Assembly (NCBI GenBank): GCA_934095965.1
Contig: CAKOKR010000007.1
Span: 1-38,214, forward strand
Source: an uncultured Bacilli bacterium
Lineage (GTDB): Bacteria; Bacillota_I; Bacilli_A; RF39; UBA660
Direction: 5' to 3'
DNA: 38,214 nt
Shown: piece by piece, positions 24,142 to 30,925 of the stretch
Layout: every line of letters starts with the position of its first letter
Position numbering within the stretch: the stretch's first letter is position 1
Made by a program: the position numbers and the translations under genes
The notes under the pieces: model-generated
What the model was told of the DNA's origin: nothing
The model's database searches: none
Seen by the model: only the letters and a program-made list of their open reading frames with translations

Positions 24142-25089
24142 TTATTCAACAAAATTAGTAAGTTCTTCTTCAAAACAATCTTTATAATTGTATTCAACAT
24201 ACTTTTTGTTGCGATTTGTAAACGTATCTGTGATAGGTATTAAAGTATAATCCTTTAAAATTACATATTTATAAGTAAATGTTAAAACTTCATCATAATG
24301 TCTACTTAACATATCCATTTTTAAAGTAGTGGTAGTTCTTTTATTGTCTTTATAATAATCTACAACTTCATAAAAGGCTTTGTCTGTTCTTATAATTCTG
24401 TCGTTATAGACATTTAGTATTTTTTCTCCTTCATAATTACCATCAACTTTTGTTTTAGTAAAAGGATAGAATTTTTTATCATACCAACTATCAAAAGGTA
24501 TAGTAAGAACATAAATTGTGTTATCCTTAACTATATGAAGATTAAAAATTAAATCATAATCAAGTTTTTCTTGATAAATTTGTTCAGTATAAGAATCATA
24601 AAATTTTTTTAATTCATAACTTGCATTTAAAAACATGTTGTAATTATCCTCTACTTTATTATCTATGTTTGTATCAGTTATCGTATAATATTCATCCGTA
24701 TTTGTATAAAAATGAATATCTGCTCCATATGGAATACCAATATTTATGATTTTTAAATCAGTTGGAATATCATAAACTTTACGATAACTTAATTCATTTT
24801 TAGAAAGTTTATCTGGATCAAAGATATAAGCAGCATTATTTGAAATAAATGTATATTCATTAAAATATGTATTTTCATTTAAAATATCACCGCCGGCAAA
24901 TTTTTTATAATCACTTGAATCTTTATCACTATTTTTAGCAGCTTCTTCCTTTAAAGATAAAGTTGTATCCAAATTATCTTTTGTTAAATTATTTTGATTG
25001 TCTTTTCTTTTAGTTACTAAAATAATTCCAACTACAATAACTATTGCTAAAATAATTATACTTATTATTAATATCTTTTTATTTTTCAT
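24142..25089 (-). CDS. membrane-anchored extracellular protein of unknown function (315 aa)
   Basis: I do not recognise the family. A short basic N-terminus (MKNKK) and one hydrophobic helix (about residues 5-26) form an uncleaved signal anchor; there is no lipobox Cys. A polar linker (30-65) leads to an extracellular, Tyr-, Asp- and Lys-rich domain (about 65-315) of mixed beta character. It follows the previous gene by 6 bases with no good Shine-Dalgarno, so translation is probably coupled. It likely acts with the neighbouring anchored protein at the cell surface. Confidence 0.75.
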   Translation of the reverse strand: MKNKKILIISIIILAIVIVVGIILVTKRKDNQNNLTKDNLDTTLSLKEEAAKNSDKDSSDYKKFAGGDILNENTYFNEYTFISNNAAYIFDPDKLSKNELSYRKVYDIPTDLKIINIGIPYGADIHFYTNTDEYYTITDTNIDNKVEDNYNMFLNASYELKKFYDSYTEQIYQEKLDYDLIFNLHIVKDNTIYVLTIPFDSWYDKKFYPFTKTKVDGNYEGEKILNVYNDRIIRTDKAFYEVVDYYKDNKRTTTTLKMDMLSRHYDEVLTFTYKYVILKDYTLIPITDTFTNRNKKYVEYNYKDCFEEELTNFVE

Positions 25090-25095
25090 AAATTA

Positions 25096-26175
25096 CTATT
25101 TTTCGATATAACCATCTGTTTTTTTAGTGTACATATCATCGGTGATAGATTTATATCTTTCTCCTTTATAATCATCTGTAAATCCATTATATGCTTTATA
25201 AATTTCATTTGTTTCAGTATCATAAACTCTTTCATAACCTAAAGTTGCATCGCTTTGTTTTTGACTCATTATGTCATATGATGCACTACGTTTTTCCCAA
25301 GAATCCATAATTCCATCAGATATTTCGTTGCAAACCTTTCTTACATCATTAAAATTTTTCATAACAGCATCTTGTTCATTATTAAATGAAGAAATAAAAC
25401 TATCAGTAAATTCTAATGAACCAGATACAGTATTTAAAACATCTTCCCAATCAATAAATTCATCTTTTGGTGCTGTAATAAATATTGCATCATATACACT
25501 TAAGAAATATATATCAACTTTTTCCGTAGATAATAAATCTTTTGATACATAATATGGACCAGCATCATAAACATAAGCAGTAAATAATCCTTCAGCATCT
25601 TTGCCAGCATCGTCTTTAAATGATGCACGTAAAACATCACCACCAATAATACCAGAACCTAGATTATCTATAACTGTAAAATCAGTTATTGTTGGAAATG
25701 TAAATGTTGCTGTGTTATTTAATTTTCCATTTTCATTAAATATTTTGTAAAAGCCTTCTGTTGTTTTTTCTTCAATTACTGCTGTTTTTGCAAACATACT
25801 ATCTGGATAAAATTTTTGTTGCCATTCTTTTGCTTCTTGTGATTTATTATATCCCTCAGTTTTAAAATTAAAGAAAAATTGATATGTTGGATTTTCAGGA
25901 TTGTATGCTTTAATTGTGTAATGAATGTAATCACCAATTGTATCAACTTTCCAACCTTTTGGAATTTTTAAAGAAAATTCATTTGTTTTATAATCTTCAA
26001 ACTCAACTTTGCTTGCTTCATTTTTAACAATTTTCACCTTACCATTACTGGTTTTAATTAAGTCTTTATCTTTAGTTGTATTACTTCCACCTGTAAGAAG
26101 TACTGCTGTAATTATTAAAATAACTATACCAAATATAACCCCGCCAATAAGAAATATTTTTTTCTTGTCTTTCAT
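25096..26175 (-). CDS. membrane-anchored extracellular protein of unknown function (359 aa)
   Basis: N-terminal signal anchor (about residues 6-28, IFLIGGVIFGIVILIITAVL) without lipobox. A PsbP-like extracellular domain follows, suggested by NEFSLKIPKGWKV near residue 67 and the paired strand FLSVYDAIFITAPKDEF near 230. The C-terminal 80 residues (WEKRSASYDIMSQKQSDATLG, then VYDTETNEIYKAYNGF) look like a conserved segment of surface proteins of Clostridia and relatives. Function unknown. ATG at 26175 follows GGAGGATAG. It has its own promoter and is followed by the second anchored protein. Confidence 0.78.
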   Translation of the reverse strand: MKDKKKIFLIGGVIFGIVILIITAVLLTGGSNTTKDKDLIKTSNGKVKIVKNEASKVEFEDYKTNEFSLKIPKGWKVDTIGDYIHYTIKAYNPENPTYQFFFNFKTEGYNKSQEAKEWQQKFYPDSMFAKTAVIEEKTTEGFYKIFNENGKLNNTATFTFPTITDFTVIDNLGSGIIGGDVLRASFKDDAGKDAEGLFTAYVYDAGPYYVSKDLLSTEKVDIYFLSVYDAIFITAPKDEFIDWEDVLNTVSGSLEFTDSFISSFNNEQDAVMKNFNDVRKVCNEISDGIMDSWEKRSASYDIMSQKQSDATLGYERVYDTETNEIYKAYNGFTDDYKGERYKSITDDMYTKKTDGYIEK

Positions 26176-26197
26176 TTTCTATCCTCCACTTTTCTTA

Positions 26198-26226
26198 ATT
26201 ATAAATTATTTAGTTTTAAAAGTAAA
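26198..26226 (-). promoter_or_regulatory. promoter of the membrane-anchored protein pair
   Basis: TTTACT at 26226-26221 and consensus TATAAT at 26203-26198, spacer 17, 22 bases before the start codon. Confidence 0.6.
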
Positions 26227-26240
26227 TAGAATTTGATAAA

Positions 26241-26579
26241 TTAGCAATGTAGAAAATAATCTTGACAGTCAAAAGAATTGATTGATGGACATGACACTTC
26301 ATAATTTGTTGAAGGAAAAAATTTAGGCAATACCGGATAAACAGTTATTAATTTTTTACTTGTTTTGTTGAAAATATATATGTTTTCATTATAAACTTTA
26401 ATTTTAATATTTTTCTTATGAAGTTTGTTATTTAAATATTTGCGAAAATCGCCCCTATAATATGTTATGTTTTTTCCATATTTTTCAACATTTTGAATTA
26501 GTTCGTTGTAATTTTTTATAATTCCAAGTCTCTCTCTTATTCTAAATTTTGCATGATTCGTTATTTTTTTCTTTTTCAT
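26241..26579 (-). CDS. small unrecognised basic protein (112 aa)
   Basis: 112 aa, strongly basic N-terminal half. ITNHAKFRIRERLGI resembles the HAxxRxxxR opening of small RelE/DUF4258-type or phage-associated proteins. A beta-rich middle (IKVYNENIYIFNKTSKKLITVYPV) and a Cys-containing tail follow. I cannot assign a function; a toxin-like role is one possibility, but no antitoxin gene sits beside it. Start ATG at 26579 follows AAAGGAATG. It is downstream of the cotE terminator. Confidence 0.65.
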   Translation of the reverse strand: MKKKKITNHAKFRIRERLGIIKNYNELIQNVEKYGKNITYYRGDFRKYLNNKLHKKNIKIKVYNENIYIFNKTSKKLITVYPVLPKFFPSTNYEVSCPSINSFDCQDYFLHC

Positions 26580-26599
26580 ATTTCATTCCTTTCTATCTA

Positions 26600-26630
26600 A
26601 AAAAAAAATCACCTTGAAGGTGACTTTAAT
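26600..26630 (-). terminator. intrinsic terminator of cotE
   Basis: GC-containing stem (core 26608-26613 with 26619-26624), 5-base loop, flanked by a run of nine A on the plus strand that gives the U-run on the minus strand. It overlaps the cotE stop codon. Confidence 0.85.
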
Positions 26631-27165
26631 TGTTGTTTAAGTAATTATCATCGATATTATCTATCACATCATCAACGTTGTCAACTTCTTCATCAACTAT
26701 TTCATCATAATCATCATAATCATCTTCAACACTTACTTTAACTTTGGCATCTCCTACAATTTCAACACCCATTTCTTTTTCAATATCAAGTTTTACTTTG
26801 TCATTATCAATAAAAACATTGGATACTGTAGGTTGTTTTAAACAGCGAACAATAATCTCACTAGCACTAGTCATATTTCCATCATTTCTAAGGGGTACAT
26901 TCATTTTGTCACTATATGAAAAACTCTTTGTTGTAACTGCAGTTTTTTTATCATCATCAAATGAGTACCAAACGTTAACATCAAACGATCCATTTACTAT
27001 AACTTGACCATTTTGTCCTTTTAAGCCATTGAATGAATGATTTATAACCCAACAACCTAAGATAGTATTTGGTTTTTCTTCCGGTATCAACTCAAAATTT
27101 GCATTGTTAGTTCTTTTGGCTTTTCCTATGACAGCTTTTGTAACGATTTCTTTGAAACTAGACAT
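26626..27165 (-). CDS. cotE: spore outer-coat morphogenetic protein CotE
   Basis: About 179 aa. In Bacillus, CotE coats the forespore and directs assembly of the outer coat. The match is clear along the length: start MSSFKEIVTKAVIGKAKR, then EEKPNTILGCWVINHSFNG, GSFDVNVWYSFDDDKKT, ASEIIVRCLKQPTVSNVFI, and VEIVGDAKVKVSVE. A very acidic tail (DDYDDYDEIVDEEV onwards) follows, as in Bacillus CotE. The ATG at 27165 is chosen because AGGAG stands ten bases upstream and the conserved N-terminus begins there; 17 further in-frame residues upstream do not fit the family. It indicates that the organism or a recent ancestor makes endospores. It is divergent from the HIT gene across a palindromic region. 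Confidence 0.9.
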   Translation of the reverse strand: MSSFKEIVTKAVIGKAKRTNNANFELIPEEKPNTILGCWVINHSFNGLKGQNGQVIVNGSFDVNVWYSFDDDKKTAVTTKSFSYSDKMNVPLRNDGNMTSASEIIVRCLKQPTVSNVFIDNDKVKLDIEKEMGVEIVGDAKVKVSVEDDYDDYDEIVDEEVDNVDDVIDNIDDNYLNNN

Positions 27166-27191
27166 ATTTATCACACTCCTAATTAAGTATA

Positions 27192-27207
27192 TGCAAAATA
27201 TTTTGCA
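27192..27207. promoter_or_regulatory. 16-bp perfect palindrome between cotE and the HIT gene
   Basis: TGCAAAATATTTTGCA is its own reverse complement. It overlaps the -35 box of the plus-strand HIT promoter and ends one base before a TATACT-like -10 for cotE on the minus strand (CATATACT at 27194-27187). That sequence also resembles sigma-E -10 elements. It is placed as an operator able to block both promoters. Confidence 0.5.
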
Positions 27208-27231
27208 AAAGTACATAGAATTTGATATACT
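27203..27231 (+). promoter_or_regulatory. promoter of the HIT-capA operon
   Basis: TTGCAA at 27203-27208 and TATACT at 27226-27231 with a 17-base spacer. The leader is only about ten bases long. Confidence 0.7.
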
Positions 27232-27247
27232 TAAAGTGGTGATAAAA

Positions 27248-27622
27248 ATGAAGGATGAATGTTTATTTTGTAAAATTGTAAGAAAGGAAGTACCCGCAAA
27301 AATTGTTTATGAAGATGACACTGTTTTAGCAATGCTTGATGCATTTCCAGATACCGACGGGCACGTACTTGTGATACCTAAAAAACATTACGAAGATATT
27401 TATGAAGTTCCAAGTGATGTTTTAGTTAAAATGTTTGATGAAGGAAAAGTGATTACAAAAAAATTAATGACAAGGTTAGATAAAGATGCTTTAACTTTTC
27501 TTATAAATTATGGCGATGCACAAGCTATAAAGCATATACACTTACACTTGTTGCCTGACTTTATGCACAAGGTACACACACTTTCAAAAGACGAAGTATA
27601 TGATTTATTAAATAAGGATTAG
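27248..27622 (+). CDS. HIT-family nucleotide hydrolase
   Basis: 124 aa. Histidine-triad proteins hydrolyse nucleoside phosphoramidates or related adenylated compounds (HinT-like). The triad is HIHLH at residues 96-100 within YGDAQAIKHIHLHLLP, and the N-terminal zinc pair is CLFC at 5-8. VLAMLDAFPDTDGHVLVIPK matches the nucleotide-binding part. A longer upstream frame exists, but the conserved start MKDECLFCKIV begins at 27248, after GGTGATAAAA and ten bases downstream of the predicted transcript start. It is followed after 2 bases by the capA-like gene. Confidence 0.92.
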   Translation: MKDECLFCKIVRKEVPAKIVYEDDTVLAMLDAFPDTDGHVLVIPKKHYEDIYEVPSDVLVKMFDEGKVITKKLMTRLDKDALTFLINYGDAQAIKHIHLHLLPDFMHKVHTLSKDEVYDLLNKD

Positions 27623-27624
27623 TT

Positions 27625-28854
27625 ATGACAAGAAGAAAAGTTAAGAAAAAATTTATTCGTAAAATTATATATTTAATATTAATTGGTATTATAGCTCTGG
27701 CTGGTTATGAAGGATACAAATACTTTGGTAGCAAAGAAAATGGTAAGGATTCACCAATTAATAATGTATTTAATAATAAGAGTTCTAAAGAACCTAAAAA
27801 AAATGTTCCAGAAGAATACAAGATTAGTCTCCTTGCCACTGGAGATGGGCTAATACATAGTGTAATATATCGTTCATATGATAAAGGTAATGGTAATTAT
27901 GATTTCACAGATGCTTTAAAGTATGTTAAGGATATTGTAAAAAAATATGATATAGCCTATTATAATCAGGAAACACCAACGGGTGATTCTTCAATACCCT
28001 ACTCTGGATATCCAATGTTTTACACCCCGAGTGCTTATGTCGATGCAATGAGGGACGCCGGATTTAATACAGTATCCCTTGCTTCGAATCATTCCCTTGA
28101 TAAGGGGGAAAAAGGTATACTTAATACTGTAAAATATTTTATAGGAACAAATCTATTATACAACGGAATGAGTGATTCTGAAGATGATAGAAATAATTTT
28201 ATTATTAAAGAGAAAAATAATGTTACTTATACAATGTTATCTTATACAACCTTAACAAACGGACTTCAAGTTCCATCTGGTAAAAATTATCTTCTTAACC
28301 TTTATGATAAAGAACAAGTCAAGAAAGATATTGAAGCTGTACGAGATAAAGTCGATTTACTAATAGTTGCAATGCACTGGGGCATTGAATATCAAAATAC
28401 TCCAAATAAGGAACAAACCGAGATAGCGAATTACCTATCGAGTTTAGGGGTAGATATTATAATTGGGAACCACCCACACATATTACAACCAATCACAAAG
28501 ATCAATGATACAATAGTAATGTATTCATTAGGAAACTTTATTTCAAACCAATATGGTGGTACGAACGGTGATTGGAACAAGTTAATTGGATTCATGGCAA
28601 CTTTTGATATAACAAAAATTATAAACCCAGATAAAAGTAGTAAAATAGAAATTTCAAACCCTGGGGGCGAACTTATTTTTACTAAATATACTGGTAATCC
28701 TGTAACCACTGCGGTTCATTATGACCATACTGTAATTCCATTCTCAATTATGAAGGATGATAGTTATTTAAAAGACTATAAACGTCTGTATGAAAAATAT
28801 TCGAATGTACTTACTAGTATGGGAATGGAACTAAACATAGCCCCCCTACCTTAA
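27625..28854 (+). CDS. CapA-family membrane-anchored metallophosphatase-like protein
   Basis: 409 aa. A basic N-terminus and one membrane helix (about residues 11-30) anchor an extracellular domain of the CapA/PgsA type, a calcineurin-like metallophosphatase fold. The core motifs are LLATGDGLIHS (about 71), YYNQETPTG, VSLASNHSLDKG (about 150), VAMHWGIEYQNTP and IIIGNHPHILQP (about 280), then MYSLGNFISNQ. Metal ligands Asp, Asn and His are all in place. Relatives take part in poly-gamma-glutamate capsule synthesis, but no capBC genes are here, so a general envelope role is as likely. The start at 27625 follows AAGGA in the HIT gene end. Confidence 0.9.
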   Translation: MTRRKVKKKFIRKIIYLILIGIIALAGYEGYKYFGSKENGKDSPINNVFNNKSSKEPKKNVPEEYKISLLATGDGLIHSVIYRSYDKGNGNYDFTDALKYVKDIVKKYDIAYYNQETPTGDSSIPYSGYPMFYTPSAYVDAMRDAGFNTVSLASNHSLDKGEKGILNTVKYFIGTNLLYNGMSDSEDDRNNFIIKEKNNVTYTMLSYTTLTNGLQVPSGKNYLLNLYDKEQVKKDIEAVRDKVDLLIVAMHWGIEYQNTPNKEQTEIANYLSSLGVDIIIGNHPHILQPITKINDTIVMYSLGNFISNQYGGTNGDWNKLIGFMATFDITKIINPDKSSKIEISNPGGELIFTKYTGNPVTTAVHYDHTVIPFSIMKDDSYLKDYKRLYEKYSNVLTSMGMELNIAPLP

Positions 28855-28862
28855 TAATGATG

Positions 28863-28886
28863 CTCTTTCTCACGAAAGAGTTTTTC
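28863..28886 (+). terminator. intrinsic terminator of the HIT-capA operon
   Basis: Perfect 7-bp stem (28863-28869 with 28874-28880), 4-base loop, then TTTTT. Confidence 0.9.
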
Positions 28887-28973
28887 TGTTTCGCTGGGAT
28901 TTCTCCCTCCACAGACCAATTTCGGATTCTGCCAACCCTACTTAATTTTAATTTTTTAATTTAATTTATCCCT
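28887..28973 (-). ncRNA. probable omega-RNA 3' region/right end of the TnpB element
   Basis: After the tnpB stop codon the minus strand carries an AT-rich stretch and then a distinctly GC-richer block (about 28890-28945). The block has two small hairpins: CAGA-(AT)-CC with GG-TCTG, and GGGA-GAAA-TCCC (28907-28896). TnpB nucleases use a guide RNA made from the 3' end of their gene and the element's right end, so this is the expected place. The exact end and guide start cannot be fixed. Confidence 0.45.
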
Positions 28974-30119
28974 TTAATACAATTTAATTTGTTTCTTTAA
29001 AATTTTTATTCCTTCGTTTCTGATATTAATACTTGCGTTGATGTCTCTATCATGATGTGCATTACAACTAGGGCAAAACCATTCACGAACACTTAAATCT
29101 TTGAGTGTTTTATTTTGATATCCACAATTACTACATACCTGGCTACTTGGAAAATATCTATCAATTTTAATAACTTTTTTTCCCTGCCACTTTGCTTTAT
29201 ATGAAAGTGTATCTATAAAATTTGTAAATGGAACATCTTTAAGTTTGACTGCTATACTTTCAGTTTGATACATTTCTTTCACATCCAAGTCTTCAGTTAC
29301 TACAACATCATTTTCTTGTAAAATCCTTTTAACAATTTCACATATCTGAGTTTTTCGTTTGTTTTTCAAGCTACAGTAAAACTTTTGAATTTTAATGATA
29401 ATCTTTTCACGATTTCTACTACCTCTTGTACTTCGAGATAAGGCACGATGCAATCCTTGTAATCGTTTTTCATTAATTTTAATTTCATTTTTATACTTTT
29501 TACCATCACTTGTTACTATATAATTTTTTATACCTAAGTCTATACCTAAGATATTATCACATTTATTATGAGGAACATGTATGGACATTTCTACGAGCAA
29601 ACTAACATAAAATTTATTTGCCACCTTTGACACCGTGGCAGATTTAATCTTCCCATTTATACTAGAAAGCTTTCTATAACCACGTATTGCCACATTTTTT
29701 AATTTTGGTAAAATGACTACTCTATCTTTCAAATTAAGACGAACACTATAATATTTTATATTACCCCATGTTTTTAGTTCATTGTGTGTGATATATGATT
29801 CTTTATTATACTTACTTTTATAATTTGGATACTTTCCTTCCTTTATCATGGATTTAAAAGTATCATCTAAATTAAAAATAGTAATCATCAAAGAACAATG
29901 GTCAGCATCTTTAAGCCATGGGTACTCTTCTTTAAGTTTCCTCAAAGATTTCATTTGCATATATGGACTAACTACTCTTTTGTAAGTCTCATATGTTTTA
30001 ATCTTTTTCTCCAAAAAGTGGTTATGAACAAATCTAACTGAACCAAGATTTTGATTAATAATACTTCTTTGCTCTGGCGTTGGATCCATTCTAAATTTGA
30101 ATGCTTTATATATAATCAT
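28974..30119 (-). mobile_element. tnpB: solitary IS200/IS605-type TnpB (RNA-guided nuclease)
   Basis: About 381 aa. Full-length TnpB: N-terminal helical/WED part (YKAFKFRMDPTPEQRSIINQ), then a RuvC-like nuclease with catalytic D194 (GIDLGIKNYIV), E276 (VVVTEDLDV) and D359 (HHDRDINAS). A four-Cys zinc finger is inserted (C329, C332, C349, C352). All catalytic and zinc residues are intact. TnpB cuts DNA under omega-RNA guidance and helps the element persist; there is no tnpA transposase here, so it must move in trans or be stranded. Start at 30119 because AAGGATGAG lies just upstream; an ATG at 30128 overlaps that site. Base composition is like its neighbours. Confidence 0.92.
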
Positions 30120-30139
30120 TTTACTCATCCTTTCTGTAT

Positions 30140-30163
30140 AAATAAAGGCTTAAACCTTTATTT
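30140..30163 (-). terminator. hairpin after the Spo0A-box gene pair
   Basis: Perfect 9-bp A/T-rich stem (30140-30148 with 30155-30163), 6-base loop, starting at the stop codon of the upstream gene. It may be that gene's terminator or the left-end hairpin of the TnpB element; its U-run is weak. Confidence 0.5.
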
Positions 30164-30458
30164 AATATGTTTCGTATTTTAAATCAGTTATTGCCACCCT
30201 GAAAGTATCAAAAAACTCAAATCCAAAGAAACCTTCATCAACATAATAAGAAACATCACCAAGCTCACTTGTTTTATTTAAAGGTATATCTTTATGACAT
30301 CTTATTACACCATCGGTAATAATAAAACCAACTTTACTTCGTATTAATTCTTTATTTAGAAATTCAATGAAGTAATATTTATCTTTGAATTTTTCATATA
30401 GCTCCGATGCTCTTTCTAAAGTGATAACATTTCTGATTGTGGTTATGTCCACATCCAT
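30162..30458 (-). CDS. unrecognised small protein, second gene of Spo0A-box operon
   Basis: About 98 aa; I do not recognise it. Acidic, with no signal peptide or membrane helix. ITTIRNVITLERASELYEKF forms a helical start, KVGFIITDGVIRCHKDIP a strand-turn-strand, and the aromatic end GFFGFEFFDTFRVAITDLKY follows. The ATG at 30458 fits best, with AAAGGA six bases upstream. It begins 11 bases after the stop of the first gene. As part of this transcript it should follow Spo0A control if the boxes upstream are functional. Confidence 0.65.
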   Translation of the reverse strand: MDVDITTIRNVITLERASELYEKFKDKYYFIEFLNKELIRSKVGFIITDGVIRCHKDIPLNKTSELGDVSYYVDEGFFGFEFFDTFRVAITDLKYETY

Positions 30459-30469
30459 CACCATTCCTT

Positions 30470-30769
30470 TCAAACTAAATGTTTAACTTTGATATTGCTC
30501 ATATCAAAGCGGTATCTTCCTGCCATGGTCAAAGTCATATGATCAATCCCATCAAAAGTCAAAATAATATTACAAAGTTCTTGAACCTCATGACAATCTC
30601 TAGGCAATTCAAATTTAGAAACATCACTTAAATACACATGAATTCCTTTTCCAATAAAATCAAAAAAGTCATTAATAAATAAAGTGAGTAACTTTTTATC
30701 AGAGAAAATTCTATAAACAAATTCTATGTTTGAATATCTCAGACCATTAGCAAGCTTATAGACTTCCAA
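30470..30769 (-). CDS. unrecognised small protein, first gene of Spo0A-box operon
   Basis: About 99 aa; family not recognised. Soluble, mixed alpha/beta: FVYRIFSDKKLLTLFINDFF looks helical, GKGIHVYLSDVSKFELP a strand, and a short basic end KVKHLV closes it. The start is TTG at 30769: an almost perfect anti-Shine-Dalgarno match (AGGGAGGTGAT) lies upstream at the right distance, while a GTG at 30778 is inside that sequence. Promoter and two tandem Spo0A boxes lie directly upstream, suggesting a role early in sporulation or in the transition phase. Confidence 0.7.
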   Translation of the reverse strand: MEVYKLANGLRYSNIEFVYRIFSDKKLLTLFINDFFDFIGKGIHVYLSDVSKFELPRDCHEVQELCNIILTFDGIDHMTLTMAGRYRFDMSNIKVKHLV

Positions 30770-30795
30770 GCTAATCACCTCCCTTCAATGACGCT

Positions 30796-30846
30796 ATTAT
30801 ATAGATATTTTTTTTAATTTCAAGGACTTCGACAAACGTCGACAAA
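30796..30846 (-). promoter_or_regulatory. promoter with two tandem Spo0A boxes
   Basis: TTGAAA at 30823-30818 and TATAAT at 30801-30796, spacer 16. Immediately upstream on the same strand are TTTGTCGAC (30846-30838) and TTTGTCGAA (30836-30828), ten bases apart, one helical turn. The second is an exact match to the Spo0A box TTTGTCRAA, the first a one-base variant. Boxes abutting the -35 element are the layout of Spo0A-activated promoters. Confidence 0.75.
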
Positions 30847-30898
30847 AGTTTCAAAAATTGCTTTACACAGCGCATGTAAATTAGACATAATTTTACGC

Positions 30899-30925
30899 AA
30901 AAAAAAGATGCTTATTCAGCATCTT
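30899..30925 (-). terminator. intrinsic terminator of rpoBC
   Basis: 7-bp stem (30905-30911 with 30919-30925), 7-base loop, followed by an 8-base T-run on the minus strand. It overlaps the last codons and stop of rpoC. Confidence 0.88.

Noticed and set aside
30850..30900. Imperfect inverted repeat (GCG...AAATTA/TAATTT...CGC) downstream of rpoC
   Set aside because: Internal mismatches and no U-run; the clear rpoC terminator is the hairpin at 30905-30925.
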